In this document: piece after piece, positions 17,292-26,900 of the stretch
How positions within the stretch are numbered: position 1 is the first letter of the stretch
How the letters are laid out: each line of letters starts with the position of its first letter
Assembly: GCF_000017165.1 (NCBI RefSeq)
Contig: NC_009634.1
Span: forward strand, 820,249 to 884,248
DNA from: Methanococcus vannielii SB
Lineage (GTDB): Archaea > AGJL01 > Methanococci > Methanococcales > Methanococcaceae
Direction of reading: 5' to 3'
DNA length: 64,000 bases
Notes under the pieces: generated by a model
Database searches by the model: none
The model's input: the letters and a program-made list of their open reading frames with translations, nothing else
Told to the model about the DNA's origin: nothing
Made by a program: the position numbers and the translations under genes

Positions 17292-18797
17292 ATGGAACTT
17301 CATAACGATGAAAAAAGATTATTAAAAGCATTTAAGGATTCAGCCAAGAATATAATTGACTCAGAAGGCCTTTTAGAATATATTGAGAAAGAAAAAATTA
17401 TGAGGGCAGCCTTTTGGCTTACTGGACGAGATTTTTTAAATATTATCGAAAAAAAATCAAAATTTTTGGAATTAACTGAACTTGGAAAAAATGCGATAGA
17501 ATCAGGATTTCCCGAAAGAAAGGTTTCAAATTACCTTAAAACCAATAAGTTGGATTCATTCCCAATAAAAGACCTTTCAAAAGTTTTAGAAAAAGATGAA
17601 GCCGGTGCAGCTTTAGGAAATCTAAAGAAAAAAGAATTGGTTACTATTGAAAAAGGGAATATTTTCTTTAAAAGTTTAGAATATAAGGATTTAGAAGAAG
17701 AACTATTAAAAAAAGTTTCTTTGTATCCTAATTTAGAAGAATACTCAAAAGAAGAAATTCTAACGATTGAAACGCTTAAAAAAAGAGGTTTTTTAAAATT
17801 AAATGAAGTTACCGAACGTGAATTTGAAATTACCGTAAAAGGACTTGAATACATTAAAAATCCAATAGAAATAAAGGAAGAGGTAACTCAAATTACAAGG
17901 GACCTTATAGTCAGTGGAAAATGGAAAGAAGTATCAATTAGGCCGTATGATGCAAAAATACCCACTGAAGAGATTTATCCTGCAAAAGCACATCCTATGT
18001 CAAAAATAATCGAAGAAGTAACCGAAGTACTTACTTCAATGGGATTTAGTGAAGTAAAAAGTCAGATTGTGCAGACTGAATTTTGGAATTTTGATACTCT
18101 TTTTGAGCCCCAAGACCATCCTGCAAGGGATATGCAAGATACATTTTTCGTAAAATATCCTGATACAGGCATCGTTCCACATGAACTCCTCAAAAAAGTA
18201 AAAAGCATTCATGAGTGTGGAAAAATCGAAAACGAAAAAATTTCAAAGGGCTGGTGCTATAAATTTGATGAAGAAGTTTCAAAAAGAACTGTTTTAAGGA
18301 CACATACTACAGTATCCTCGATAAAATACTTATCATCACTTTCTAATGAAGAAAAAGAAAATTTTCATAAGGTATTTTGTATCGATAGGGTTTTTAGGAA
18401 TGAAACAATTGATTATAAACATCTTCCTGAGTTTTACCAGTGTGAAGGAATCATAATGGCTGAGGACGTATCTTTTAATAACCTCGTAGGTATTTTAAAA
18501 GAGTTCTTAAGTAAATTAGGCTTTGAAAAAGTAAGAATTAGGCCTGCATATTTCCCATTTACCGAACCATCACTTGAAGCTGAAGTTTACATGGAAGGAA
18601 AAGGTTGGCTTGAACTTTTAGGGGCCGGAATATTTAGGCCTGAAGTATTAGAGCCATTTGGAATTAAAAAACCAGTTCTTGCGTGGGGAATTGGTTTAAG
18701 CAGGCTTGCAATGTTGAGACTTGGGCTCACGGACATTAGGGAGCTACATAAAAATGACATAGAATGGCTTAAAAAAACAGTTGTAATTGAAAAATAA
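17292..18797 (+). CDS. pheS: Phenylalanyl-tRNA synthetase alpha subunit
   Basis: PheS is the catalytic subunit of the (alpha-beta)2 enzyme that charges tRNA(Phe). It has 501 residues, the archaeal length. The N-terminal 200 residues are winged-helix domains. The class II core follows, with [27 protein letters not shown] (motif 1 region), RTHTT and [15 protein letters not shown] (motif 2), and [10 protein letters not shown] (motif 3, ATP-binding Arg). A GTG at 17283 is part of AAAGGTGA, the ribosome binding site for ATG 17292. The beta-subunit gene is not in the window. The next gene, hcgB, begins 14 bases later. Confidence 0.95.
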   Translation: MELHNDEKRLLKAFKDSAKNIIDSEGLLEYIEKEKIMRAAFWLTGRDFLNIIEKKSKFLELTELGKNAIESGFPERKVSNYLKTNKLDSFPIKDLSKVLEKDEAGAALGNLKKKELVTIEKGNIFFKSLEYKDLEEELLKKVSLYPNLEEYSKEEILTIETLKKRGFLKLNEVTEREFEITVKGLEYIKNPIEIKEEVTQITRDLIVSGKWKEVSIRPYDAKIPTEEIYPAKAHPMSKIIEEVTEVLTSMGFSEVKSQIVQTEFWNFDTLFEPQDHPARDMQDTFFVKYPDTGIVPHELLKKVKSIHECGKIENEKISKGWCYKFDEEVSKRTVLRTHTTVSSIKYLSSLSNEEKENFHKVFCIDRVFRNETIDYKHLPEFYQCEGIIMAEDVSFNNLVGILKEFLSKLGFEKVRIRPAYFPFTEPSLEAEVYMEGKGWLELLGAGIFRPEVLEPFGIKKPVLAWGIGLSRLAMLRLGLTDIRELHKNDIEWLKKTVVIEK

Positions 18798-18811
18798 TAT
18801 CTGGTGTTTAA

Positions 18812-19291
18812 GTGGTTCTTGAAAAATTAATAAGTAACGCATATGCCGAATCTTTAAAAAATATGCGCTTTGGAGATAAATCTGAAGAATTGTCGGAAAT
18901 TCAAAGTATTATCTTAAATTCTAAAAGAATTGTCGTTGCAACAAACAATGAAAAGAAATTTAAAGTAGTATTTGATATTATCTCGAAAGTTTGTAATGCA
19001 GAAGTATTAATGCTTGGTATTTCAACAAATTCTGCCGATTTAACCCGAATGCCTGCTTTAAGCAAAGGATTAATTGCAGTCGATTCAACGGATGCAGATG
19101 TTGTAATTTCTAGAGGAAGACTTGGAATTCCAGGTTCTGGATCCTTGCTTCTTATAATGGATAAAAAGGGAAGAATTCTAACTGGTGCTATGTCTTCGTC
19201 TTCATTAATCCATAAAAATAGAATTGAAGATAGTATTAACTTAGAATTAACCATTGCCCTTGAAAGAATAGGTATTTTGGTGAAAAAATGA
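18812..19291 (+). CDS. hcgB: FeGP cofactor guanylyltransferase HcgB (DUF3236)
   Basis: HcgB couples GMP to the pyridinol of the iron-guanylylpyridinol (FeGP) cofactor of [Fe]-hydrogenase Hmd. It has 159 residues, which fits the DUF3236 family. It resembles the inosine triphosphatase-like fold, with NSKRIVVATNNEKKF near residue 35 and the SRGRLGIPGSGSLL loop near 110. The GTG start at 18812 has GGTG 6 bases upstream. It overlaps hcgC by 4 bases (ATGA), so the two act in one pathway. The other hcg genes and hmd are not in this window. Confidence 0.85.
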   Translation: MVLEKLISNAYAESLKNMRFGDKSEELSEIQSIILNSKRIVVATNNEKKFKVVFDIISKVCNAEVLMLGISTNSADLTRMPALSKGLIAVDSTDADVVISRGRLGIPGSGSLLLIMDKKGRILTGAMSSSSLIHKNRIEDSINLELTIALERIGILVKK

Positions 19292-20070
19292 AATATGGAA
19301 TTACTGAAAGTGTGAAAACAATAAATTCGAAAATAAAAATAAAGGATATTGTTTTAGACATTGTTGAAAAAAAAGCAAACGCCATAAAATACTTTTTAGA
19401 AGGAGAAGAGTTTAAACAAGCTATTATATTTGGAGCATACCTTTCTGGAAGTTATATTGCACACACACTAATTAAAGACTGTGAAGAAGTTATTATTGTA
19501 GATATTCATCCACATTTAAAAGACATTATTTTTGATGAAAGAATAAAATTTATGGATTTAAACAAATTACAGCTGGAATTAAGGAATAAAACTACAATAA
19601 ATCCAGATTTAGTTGTTGATTTGACGGGACTTGGAGGTATTTCTACTGACATATTATCAAAACTTGACCCAAAGGTTCTGATTGTTGAAGATCCAAAGGG
19701 AAATTATGATAAAAAAATAACAGGTATCGATAACACGAGTGAAAGGATATCTTTTGGAAATAAAAAAGGAGTATTAAAGACATATAGGTCTTCAAAAGTA
19801 TCAAAAACATCTGGAACAATGACACTTGTAATCGATATTATAACGGATGCTTGTAAAACGATAAATGAAATAGATGGGGTTTTATATGTAATCCCAAATT
19901 TAAAGTATTTTGAAGGAACAATTTTTCATGAAAAGGATGTAAAAAAGTTTTTAATGGAATTGAATACTCCTGCAATTACTGTTAGTTCTATTGATTACGT
20001 GGAATATGAACTAGATGAAGCACTTTGTAAAAACATTTCAAGAGTTAACTCATATGTTGAAACAATTTAA
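19288..20070 (+). CDS. hcgC: FeGP cofactor methyltransferase HcgC (DUF1188)
   Basis: HcgC is the SAM-dependent enzyme that methylates the pyridinol ring (C3) during FeGP cofactor synthesis. It has 260 residues. A Rossmann-like region contains FGAYLSGSYIAHTL near residue 49, VIIVDIHPHL near 68 and DLVVDLTGLGG near 110. The sequence KTYRSSKVSKTSGTMTL near 172 is characteristic of the family. It overlaps hcgB by 4 bases, which argues for translational coupling. [Fe]-hydrogenase is used when nickel is scarce, so control by nickel is likely but no site was seen here. Confidence 0.83.
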   Translation: MKYGITESVKTINSKIKIKDIVLDIVEKKANAIKYFLEGEEFKQAIIFGAYLSGSYIAHTLIKDCEEVIIVDIHPHLKDIIFDERIKFMDLNKLQLELRNKTTINPDLVVDLTGLGGISTDILSKLDPKVLIVEDPKGNYDKKITGIDNTSERISFGNKKGVLKTYRSSKVSKTSGTMTLVIDIITDACKTINEIDGVLYVIPNLKYFEGTIFHEKDVKKFLMELNTPAITVSSIDYVEYELDEALCKNISRVNSYVETI

Positions 20071-20082
20071 TTTTATATTAAT

Positions 20083-20595
20083 TTAAATTTTTGAAACAAC
20101 AATTTCAAGGGCCTCTAAAAACGAATTTTTTTCTGCAATGATTACTGCAACTGGAACTCTCACTACCTTTTCAATACTTGTACTTACGATTGGTGCACAA
20201 ACTATAGCTTTTACGCCTTCTCGTTCAGCATGAATTGCAGAAACAATACATTCTTCAAGCGTATTTGCAGGATATTCTTTTAAAAGATAATTTTTACCAT
20301 TTATATCTATTTTTTTAGTACTTATTTTGTTTAAAGACGGTCTTGCTGCAATTACTGCTATTTTATCTTCTAAATCATCACCCTTTTCAAGGGTTTTAAT
20401 TGTATTTACTATTTTTTTAAGAGTTGATATTCTAAAATCTTTTTCATTTATAACCTTATATAATGTACTATAAGGAATATCAGAAATTTCGGAAAATTCT
20501 TTTAATGGAATATCTAATTCAAGCAATATCTTTTTAAACTCGTCTGTAAATTTGTCAGAACCAACACTAAGTAAAAGTCGTTCATGAGCCCGCAT
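20083..20595 (-). CDS. Predicted HTH transcriptional regulator
   Basis: This 170-residue protein has an N-terminal Cro/XRE-like helix-turn-helix (LKEFSEISDIPYSTLYKVIN, about residues 33-52). A C-terminal domain of about 100 residues (GVKAIVCAPIVSTSIEKVV) may sense a ligand. No precise family was recognised; it resembles archaeal regulators that pair an HTH with a small alpha/beta domain. ATG 20595 is chosen, since AGGTGG just upstream overlaps an in-frame GTG at 20604. It lies tail to tail with hcgC and 26 bases before the end of the upstream ftsZ frame on the same strand, so it may be cotranscribed with ftsZ. Confidence 0.7.
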   Translation of the reverse strand: MRAHERLLLSVGSDKFTDEFKKILLELDIPLKEFSEISDIPYSTLYKVINEKDFRISTLKKIVNTIKTLEKGDDLEDKIAVIAARPSLNKISTKKIDINGKNYLLKEYPANTLEECIVSAIHAEREGVKAIVCAPIVSTSIEKVVRVPVAVIIAEKNSFLEALEIVVSKI

Positions 20596-20630
20596 ATATC
20601 CCACCTAGATTAAAAAAGAGAATAAGGTAT

Positions 20631-21728
20631 TTATACAATATAATCTATTCCCAATGATCCTTTTGTCCGATTAGCTGACTTTGGAATTATTTTTTGAGGG
20701 GATTTTCCACCACCAATTATGTTTGGAGATTTAACTCCCGTAATTATTGCCATTACTCGAATTGCCCCTTCCATTTCAGGGTCGAGTCTTGCACCCCATA
20801 TCACGTTTGCATTTGCATCCATGCTATTTGTAATCCCTTCACCAATCCTATTTGCTTCACCAAGGGTTAAATCGGGGCCACCCGTAATGTGAATTAATGC
20901 ACCTGTTGCCCCCTTGTAATCAATATCTAAAAGAGGACACTGCAACGTATCTTTTACAACTTTGTCTACCCTGTCACCTTTTGAATCAAAATCAACTTCA
21001 CCGACACCAATCATTGCAACACCGCCATTAGTCATCACGGCTTTAACGTCTGCATAGTCAATATTAATTAAACTTTTTAAAGAAATTGTTTCAGTAATTC
21101 CTTTTACAGCTTGTGCGATAATTTCATCAGCAATTCTAAATGCTTCATTCATTGGGAGATTTGGAACAAAATCAACTAGTCTATTATTATCAATTACAAT
21201 AACAGTATCACAACTTTCCGTAAGTCTCTTTAATCCTTCATCAGCTTTTTTAAGTCTTGCACGTTCAATTTTGAATGGATAAGTTACAACGCCAATAACA
21301 ACTGCACTATTCTCCTTTGCAATTTCTGCTACTACCGGTGCAGAACCCGTTCCTGTTCCGCCACCCATACCTGCAGAAACGAAAACTAAGTCAGCACTTT
21401 TTATTACATCTTCAAGAACGTTTTTGGCAAGTTCTGCCGATTTTTTACCGATTTCAGGATATCCTCCTGCACCTAATCCTCTTGTCAGTGTTGAGCCGAT
21501 AAGTATCTTTTTATCTGCACTAATATTCTCAAGGTGCTGTTTATCAGTATTAATTGCTATTGTTTCCGCACCTTCAATTCCAATTTCAGTTAAACGGTGG
21601 ATTGTATTGTTTCCCGCACCACCGCAACCCACAACAAGAATTTTAGCGTTTCCAAAATCATCTTTTGCCATTTGCGTGTTGTACATCTCGTCATTATTTT
21701 TAGCCAGTGCTTCTTTAACAAGTCTCAT
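20631..21728 (-). CDS. ftsZ: Cell division protein FtsZ
   Basis: FtsZ is the tubulin-like GTPase that forms the division ring. The GTP-binding signature [12 protein letters not shown] is near residue 117, the first loop [11 protein letters not shown] is near 33, and the T7 synergy loop [11 protein letters not shown] is near 222. It has 365 residues, with no extended C-terminal tail motif beyond [11 protein letters not shown] 21728 is preceded by a strong GGAGG. Longer readings upstream would run into the promoter. SepF, the archaeal membrane anchor for FtsZ, is encoded at 55371-55823 in this window. Confidence 0.95.
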   Translation of the reverse strand: MRLVKEALAKNNDEMYNTQMAKDDFGNAKILVVGCGGAGNNTIHRLTEIGIEGAETIAINTDKQHLENISADKKILIGSTLTRGLGAGGYPEIGKKSAELAKNVLEDVIKSADLVFVSAGMGGGTGTGSAPVVAEIAKENSAVVIGVVTYPFKIERARLKKADEGLKRLTESCDTVIVIDNNRLVDFVPNLPMNEAFRIADEIIAQAVKGITETISLKSLINIDYADVKAVMTNGGVAMIGVGEVDFDSKGDRVDKVVKDTLQCPLLDIDYKGATGALIHITGGPDLTLGEANRIGEGITNSMDANANVIWGARLDPEMEGAIRVMAIITGVKSPNIIGGGKSPQKIIPKSANRTKGSLGIDYIV

Positions 21729-21887
21729 GTTAATCCTCCAAAGCAGGTTAGGGGTGGTTGTGTAAATTAGCTTTAGTACATAATATGTCATAAAATAGTG
21801 TTTACTAAATATATACTCCCTTTTATCTTATATAATAGTTTTTATATGGATTTTGTACAGTTTATTGTGTATTTGACTCGATACCAT

Positions 21888-21898
21888 AAGGTATATAA
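21888..21898 (+). promoter_or_regulatory. TATA box for 7S RNA
   Basis: AAGGTATATAAAC provides BRE-like and TATA elements. A start about 25 bases downstream falls at 21920-21924, matching the predicted 5' end of the 7S RNA. Confidence 0.6.
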
Positions 21899-21921
21899 AC
21901 CAAGACTGTTAAACCTAATTA

Positions 21922-22228
21922 TGGCTAGGCTGGGAAGTTAGGCGTCTCCTGTAACTCGAAATCGCCTTTGCGAGAGCTGAAAACTTGGGGGCGGCTTAAA
22001 ATCGTACCTTCCATTCCCAAGTCCTGTATTGACATCTCGTCCTTTGGGGTACGATGGAGAAGGAGTCTTTTCTGGAAGGAAAAGCTAAACCTTCCTAATC
22101 TTTCGAACCCCGTCAGGCCCGGAAGGGAGCAGCGGTAGGAAGAACTTCAACGCTCAGAGGGTTGCGGGATAGAGCAGGATTTGGGGTTAAGTGGTTGTTA
22201 CGATTTTTTGCCCACCCCAACGATGCCT
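21922..22228 (+). ncRNA. Archaeal 7S RNA (signal recognition particle RNA)
   Basis: The universally conserved SRP54-binding helix 8 is present as GUCAGGCCCGGAAGGGAGCA at about 22112-22131. The Alu-domain sequence (GGCGTCTCCTGTAACTCG) is near 21941. The long helix 5 can be traced: CCCAAGTCCTG (near 22016) pairs with CAGGATTTGGG (near 22174), and further out TTGGGG (near 21988) pairs with CCCCAA at 22215-22220. The length of about 305 nt fits archaeal SRP RNA. The ends are estimates from the TATA box upstream and the T-tract downstream. Together with SRP19 and SRP54 it targets ribosomes to the Sec translocon, whose SecD and SecF are encoded at 45-47 kb. Confidence 0.93.
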
Positions 22229-22237
22229 TTTTTTATT
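22227..22237 (+). terminator. Oligo-T terminator of 7S RNA
   Basis: A CCTTTTTTTATTT tract directly follows the last paired segment of the 7S RNA. Archaeal RNA polymerase terminates on such T-runs. Confidence 0.5.
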
Positions 22238-22283
22238 TACTCGGTGTTAATGCTATTTTATTATAAATTTTAAAAGGCCAATC

Positions 22284-22778
22284 ATGATTATCGGTATTTT
22301 ATCAGATACACATATTCCTAAAAGGGCAGATTCACTTCCAAAAGAAATTTTCGAATATTTTTTTGATGTTGACTTAATTATCCACTGCGGAGATTTAACT
22401 TCCAAAAAAGTTCTAGAAGACTTAAAAAAAATCAGTAAAATTATTGCTGTTTCTGGAAACATGGATAATACCGATTTTCCAACTGAATACGAACTTTTAA
22501 TCGATAATTTTAGAATTGGAATAATCCATGGAAATCAAATTCATCCTAGGGGAGATTCACTAAAAATGAAATATTTATGCCTTGAAAATAATTGGGACAT
22601 TTTAATATCTGGACATACCCATATTCCAATGATAGAAGAGATTGATATTTCAGAAAATAAAAAAATATTGCTTTTAAACCCAGGTAGCCCCACAGTTCCA
22701 AGATACCCATTAAAGACGGTTATGAAGCTTAAGATTGAAAACAAAAAAGTTGATGTTACATTAATTCCAATTAAATAA
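22284..22778 (+). CDS. Metallophosphodiesterase, YfcE/MJ0936 family
   Basis: This 164-residue calcineurin-type phosphoesterase carries all dimetal motifs: LSDTH at residue 6, CGD near 38, SGNMDN near 62, IIHG near 82 and SGHTHIP near 110. The Methanocaldococcus relative MJ0936 hydrolyses phosphodiesters in vitro; the natural substrate is unknown. ATG 22284 has only a weak AAAGGCC upstream. The gene lies alone between the 7S RNA and the convergent por operon. Confidence 0.88.
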   Translation: MIIGILSDTHIPKRADSLPKEIFEYFFDVDLIIHCGDLTSKKVLEDLKKISKIIAVSGNMDNTDFPTEYELLIDNFRIGIIHGNQIHPRGDSLKMKYLCLENNWDILISGHTHIPMIEEIDISENKKILLLNPGSPTVPRYPLKTVMKLKIENKKVDVTLIPIK

Positions 22779-22821
22779 AAAAATTAAATATTGGTGTGGT
22801 TTTTGGTAAAGTAAAAATTTA

Positions 22822-23244
22822 TTACTTCTTTTTTCTTGGACTTATTTTCTTAAGTTTTGAAATTAATTCTGATCTCTTTGCTTCAAGAGTATTTTCATAA
22901 TAATCAAGTGCTTTTGTAGGACAAGTGTCCACACAAAGTTCAGAACCTAAATTTATGCAACCGTCACACTTTACTACAGTATTTGAACATCGATTCATAT
23001 CAATTGCACCGACAGGGCACGCTTCAATACATAATGCACAGCCTATACATTTTTCAGGGTTTAACACCACTTTATCATCGATTTTTGTTATCGCATCTTT
23101 TGGGCATGCAAAAATACATGGGGCATCTTCACAGTGCATACACCTTAAAGGGATTCCATCAAAAACATGGATTGCATTTAAAGGGCATATTCTTTCGCAT
23201 TTTCCACAGCTTACACAAAGCCCGATATTTGGTATTACTTTCAT
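22822..23244 (-). CDS. porF: Pyruvate oxidoreductase-associated ferredoxin PorF
   Basis: PorF is a polyferredoxin-like subunit of 140 residues. At least four CxxCxxC(x)nC iron-sulfur motifs are visible ([43 protein letters not shown]). It is the last gene of the minus-strand por operon. In Methanococcus maripaludis, PorE and PorF are needed for normal anabolic pyruvate oxidoreductase activity and probably carry electrons to it. The C terminus is basic (SPRKKK). It starts 18 bases after porE. Confidence 0.88.
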   Translation of the reverse strand: MKVIPNIGLCVSCGKCERICPLNAIHVFDGIPLRCMHCEDAPCIFACPKDAITKIDDKVVLNPEKCIGCALCIEACPVGAIDMNRCSNTVVKCDGCINLGSELCVDTCPTKALDYYENTLEAKRSELISKLKKISPRKKK

Positions 23245-23261
23245 AACTTCACCAGATTAAA

Positions 23262-23762
23262 TTAAGGGTTGCATCGTGAAGATGCAGTAATTAAAGAGAG
23301 AAGTCCTTTCTTTTTAGGTTTTGATTTCGACCCAACTACGGCTAAATTTTCAATATTTTTAAGTTTTTTGTCCATTACAATTTCATCAACATTTAAGACG
23401 TCAAGGCATCTTTTACTGCATGCTTTAACACATGCATGATTTTCTCGATTGTAACATAAGTCGCACTTGTGGGCAGTTTTTCCAGTAACGTAAATTGCAC
23501 CAAACGGACATGCCATTGCACAGAGCCCGCATCCAATGCATGTCTCTTTATCTAGATAAATTACGCCATCTTTTGATTCAATTGCAGAAACAGGGCATAC
23601 TTCGCTACAGGGGGAAGAGGTACAGTGCTGGCAAACTACCTGTAGGTACCTACCATTATGCTCCCAAATACTAATGCCACTTATTTCGTGAATTTCAGAG
23701 CATGCCTTAACGCAATCCCCACAGTTATCGCAAGTATCGTTAACCATCATAACTTTTTTCAT
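23262..23762 (-). CDS. porE: Pyruvate oxidoreductase-associated ferredoxin PorE
   Basis: PorE has 166 residues and several 4Fe-4S motifs: CDNCGDCVKAC near the N terminus, CQHCTSSPCSEVCP near 46, CIGCGLCAMACP near 76 and a further Cys cluster (CDLCYNRENHACVKAC). It follows porB with a 20-base gap. As for PorF, the position within the por operon and the Methanococcus literature indicate an electron-transfer role specific to the pyruvate-synthesising reaction. The sequence ends with CNP, shortly before porF. Confidence 0.88.
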   Translation of the reverse strand: MKKVMMVNDTCDNCGDCVKACSEIHEISGISIWEHNGRYLQVVCQHCTSSPCSEVCPVSAIESKDGVIYLDKETCIGCGLCAMACPFGAIYVTGKTAHKCDLCYNRENHACVKACSKRCLDVLNVDEIVMDKKLKNIENLAVVGSKSKPKKKGLLSLITASSRCNP

Positions 23763-23782
23763 GATTGCACCTTAAAAATTAA

Positions 23783-24679
23783 TTAAAGACCGTATTCCTG
23801 ACATTTCAAATCAATTGCTTCTTGTATTTTGGAAATGTCTGCAGGAGTCAGGTGCCGGTATCTTTTCTGCATTTTCAGGTATTCATCAATAGATTTTCTT
23901 TTTAATGGCCTATAATTTAACTTAAATTCGCCGTTTTCAATTTCAAAAAGTGGCCAAAGACCAGTTTCTACTGCAAGTCTCCCAATTTCAATTGTATTTT
24001 CAGCAGGATATCCCCAACCAGTTGTACAAGGTTGCATTATTTGAATAAATGCTGGGCCATCAATTTCACAAGCTTTTTTAACCTTGTTCATGAAATCCTC
24101 AGGATAGCTTATAGATGCTGTTGCAATGTAGGGAATTCCGTGTGCAGCCATTATCATTGGCATGTCTTTTTTAGGCCGGTTTTCTCCACGAATATGGCTT
24201 CCTGCAGGAGAAGTAGTTGTTGAAGCCATGAATGGTGTTGACCCACTCCTTTGAGCTCCTGTATTCATGTAAGCCTCGTTATCGTACATTATATATACCA
24301 TATCGTGGCCCCGTTCCATTGCACCACTTAAAGCCTGAAATCCAATGTCTGCAGTACCTCCATCACCACCAAATGCAATGACGTTTACTTTTTCAGAGCC
24401 ATATTTCTGCCTTTTTCTTTTTAATGCAGCTACTGCACCTTCAATGCCACTTGCAACCGCTGCGGCATTTTCAAAACCTACGTGAATCCAAGGAACTCTC
24501 CATGCGGTTTCAGGGTACGGAGTTGTCATAACCTCAAGACAGCCTGTAGCGTTAGCCGCAATAGTATTTTTTCCGGCAGCTTTTAATGCGAGTCTAGCAA
24601 CGATTGCTGCACCGCATCCTGCACAGCCCCTGTGTCCTGGAGCAAATAATTCATCTCTAGGAAATTGCATTCCAGCCAT
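23783..24679 (-). CDS. porB: Pyruvate:ferredoxin oxidoreductase beta subunit
   Basis: PorB binds thiamine diphosphate and a 4Fe-4S cluster. The cluster ligands begin in GCAGCGAAI near residue 18. The TPP motif is [14 protein letters not shown] near 107, continuing to the metal-binding asparagine in [10 protein letters not shown] near 134. It has 298 residues, the normal length. It sits between porA and porE in the operon. The enzyme makes pyruvate from acetyl-CoA and CO2 with reduced ferredoxin, the entry to biosynthesis in this autotroph. Confidence 0.95.
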   Translation of the reverse strand: MAGMQFPRDELFAPGHRGCAGCGAAIVARLALKAAGKNTIAANATGCLEVMTTPYPETAWRVPWIHVGFENAAAVASGIEGAVAALKRKRQKYGSEKVNVIAFGGDGGTADIGFQALSGAMERGHDMVYIMYDNEAYMNTGAQRSGSTPFMASTTTSPAGSHIRGENRPKKDMPMIMAAHGIPYIATASISYPEDFMNKVKKACEIDGPAFIQIMQPCTTGWGYPAENTIEIGRLAVETGLWPLFEIENGEFKLNYRPLKRKSIDEYLKMQKRYRHLTPADISKIQEAIDLKCQEYGL

Positions 24680-24700
24680 AATATCACCAAAATATCTAAA

Positions 24701-25861
24701 TTATTCCTTCAATCCTAACCAAATTGTTTTTCCATCTTCAGATGTTTCAACGTCCGTATAAATTTCCAAAATATCTTCAAAAGTAATATCTCGTCCACCA
24801 AGGCCGACAATATAGTTTACAGTTTTCTTATTTTTCAAGCTAGATACGACATCAACGTACACTATACCTTTATTCATTCCAAGGCTTATGCTCTTGTCAA
24901 GAACTGCAATGTTTTTTGCATTTTTAAGTGCATCTTTAATCATTTCAATAGGTAGCGGCCTAAAACATCTTATTTTTAGAAGCCCAATTTCTTTTCCTTC
25001 TTTCTTTTTTGCATCGATTACATCTTTTATTGTTCCACAAATTGAGCCCATTGCAACGATTACAGTTTCAGCTTTTTCCAAATTGTAACATTCAATAAGC
25101 CCGTTTCCATAACCTCTTTTAAATTTCTCCTTAAATTCATCATGAACATCAACTATAACTTTTTCTGCGTTTTTCATTGCCATTTCAATCGCATACTTTG
25201 TTTCCATATAATAATTAGGATCCCCTAAAGCTCCTTGAGTTATCGGTTTTTTTGGGTCTAAATATGCATGTTTTGGCTCATATGTTCCGATAAATTCAAG
25301 CACATTTTCCTGCTTTGGCAAAGTTACTGGCTCTACCGTATGAGTTAGAATAAACCCATCAAGATTTACCATTACCGGTAAAAGAACGTTTTCATTTTCT
25401 GCAATTTTAAACGCCTGAATAACGGAATCTAAAACTTCCTGATTATCTTCTGCATAAATTTGAATCCATCCAGAATCTCTTTCCGCTAAACTATCCTGCT
25501 GATCGTTCCAGATGTTAATCGGTGATGACAATGCTCTGTTTGCATTCATCATTACTATTGGAACCCTCATTCCTGCTGCTGAAAATAAAACTTCGTGCAT
25601 TAGTGCTAAACCTTGTGACGAAGTTGCAGTAAATGTTCTCGCACCTGCCGCACTTGAACCAATACACGCACTCATTGCAGAGTGTTCACTTTCTACTTTA
25701 ATATATTCTGCATCCAATTCACCGTTTGAAACAAATTCAGCGAGTTTTTCAACACATGTGGTCTGAGGCGTAATTGGATATGCTGCAATAACATCTACGT
25801 CTGCAAGCTTTGCAGCTTCTGCAGCTGCCGAAGTTCCCGTAATAACCTTAATTTCACACAT
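24701..25861 (-). CDS. porA: Pyruvate:ferredoxin oxidoreductase alpha subunit
   Basis: PorA has 386 residues and contains the pyrimidine-binding and transketolase C-like domains of the oxidoreductase. YPITPQTTCVEKLAE near residue 30 and SEHSAMSACIGSSAAGART near 58 are the conserved substrate and TPP-interface blocks. The ribosome binding site AGGAGG is strong. Order porC-porD-porA-porB is the classical four-subunit arrangement of archaea. Confidence 0.95.
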   Translation of the reverse strand: MCEIKVITGTSAAAEAAKLADVDVIAAYPITPQTTCVEKLAEFVSNGELDAEYIKVESEHSAMSACIGSSAAGARTFTATSSQGLALMHEVLFSAAGMRVPIVMMNANRALSSPINIWNDQQDSLAERDSGWIQIYAEDNQEVLDSVIQAFKIAENENVLLPVMVNLDGFILTHTVEPVTLPKQENVLEFIGTYEPKHAYLDPKKPITQGALGDPNYYMETKYAIEMAMKNAEKVIVDVHDEFKEKFKRGYGNGLIECYNLEKAETVIVAMGSICGTIKDVIDAKKKEGKEIGLLKIRCFRPLPIEMIKDALKNAKNIAVLDKSISLGMNKGIVYVDVVSSLKNKKTVNYIVGLGGRDITFEDILEIYTDVETSEDGKTIWLGLKE

Positions 25862-25879
25862 GATATCCTCCTTAAATAG

Positions 25880-26137
25880 TTATTTTTCTTCCCTTTCAGC
25901 TTTTATTGCTTTTACAGGACATTCTCTTTCACAGATAAGACATCCCTTACAGTAGTCATAATCGATTTCAAATTTTCCATTTTTCTCCTGGATACAGCCT
26001 TCTGGACAGAAAATATAGCAATTTTCACACATTACACATTTTTCTTTGTCCAAAATGGGTTTAAATACTCTCCAGCTCCCGGTTTTATTGTTTGCCGAAC
26101 TTCCCGGTTCATAAATAATAGTTCCAGTGTTTACCAT
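25880..26137 (-). CDS. porD: Pyruvate:ferredoxin oxidoreductase delta subunit (ferredoxin)
   Basis: PorD is the 85-residue 2[4Fe-4S] ferredoxin subunit. Two CxxCxxCxxxCP motifs are seen (CVMCENCYIFCPEGC near residue 34 and CKGCLICERECP near 63). It lies between porC and porA with 18-21-base gaps. It passes electrons between the TPP site and external ferredoxin. Confidence 0.95.
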   Translation of the reverse strand: MVNTGTIIYEPGSSANNKTGSWRVFKPILDKEKCVMCENCYIFCPEGCIQEKNGKFEIDYDYCKGCLICERECPVKAIKAEREEK

Positions 26138-26158
26138 AAAATCACCTTAAAAGACACA

Positions 26159-26689
26159 TTACAAACCTTTTACAATATTGTATGCTTTTTCAGCAGCTTC
26201 TGCATTTTTAGGGCCCAATTTTCCAGGAAATGTTTCAATAATTGCTTTTTTAAGCGATTCTAATGTAACTTCCCCAGTAACTCCTGCAAATGCACCACAA
26301 AGAGTCGTGTTTACTATTGGAACACCCAGTACTTCCAATGAAATTCCTGTTGCGTCTATTGTTACAACTTCAAATCCCTCAAATTTTACGTTTTTTAGCG
26401 TATTTACTAAAATTTTTCCGCCTTTTTTAAGTCCACTTGTAACGTCGACAGAATCCATCAACGTTGGATCTTGAACAACTACATAGTTTGGTTCATAAAT
26501 CTGGCTTCTTAATCGGATTTTTTCATCGTCAATTCTCGTAAATGCCATTACAGGCGCCCCTCTTCGCTCTACACCGAAGAATGGAAAAGCCTGACAGAAT
26601 TTACCATCATAAAAAGCAGCTTTTGCTAAAATTTGAGCAGCAGTTACTGCCCCCTGCCCTCCCCTTCCGTGGAACCTAATCTCTATCAT
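26159..26689 (-). CDS. porC: Pyruvate:ferredoxin oxidoreductase gamma subunit
   Basis: PorC has 176 residues and opens with the signature [39 protein letters not shown] near residue 36 is also conserved. It is the first gene of the operon; ATG 26689 has GAGGTGAA. The promoter and a 15-bp dyad lie directly upstream. In 2-oxoacid oxidoreductases this subunit forms the CoA-side domain. Confidence 0.95.
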
Positions 26690-26729
26690 TAATTCACCTC
26701 AAAAGACATCTAGGATGAAAGTAAATTTG

Positions 26730-26744
26730 TAATCATCATGATTA
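26730..26744. promoter_or_regulatory. TAATCAT-N-ATGATTA dyad at the por transcription start
   Basis: A 7-bp perfect dyad with one central base. The minus-strand TATA box (TTTATATA, 26762-26769) predicts a por transcript start near 26738, inside the dyad. A protein bound here would block initiation, so this is a candidate por operator. Confidence 0.5.
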
Positions 26745-26761
26745 ATCGTTACAATTATTAT

Positions 26762-26769
26762 TATATAAA
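26762..26769 (-). promoter_or_regulatory. TATA box of the por operon
   Basis: TTTATATA on the minus strand, about 75 bases before the porC start. No other TATA-like element lies closer. Confidence 0.55.
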
Positions 26770-26846
26770 TGTTTTCACGATACCCTTATTGTCGTAAAGT
26801 AATCCTCCAATTTTAAAGATAATTACGCTAATCAACGTTATCTAAA

Positions 26847-26857
26847 TATTTATATAT
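26847..26857 (+). promoter_or_regulatory. TATA box of the YitT-family gene
   Basis: ATTTATATATG gives a transcript start near 26878. That is downstream of the first in-frame ATG (26856), which therefore cannot be the start codon. Confidence 0.6.
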
Positions 26858-26900
26858 GTATAAACCATATGAAAAAATAGTAAATTTGAACAGGATAATC

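Noticed and set aside
26856-26900. Start of the YitT-family gene at ATG 26856
   Set aside because: This ATG is part of the TATA box, upstream of the predicted transcript start.
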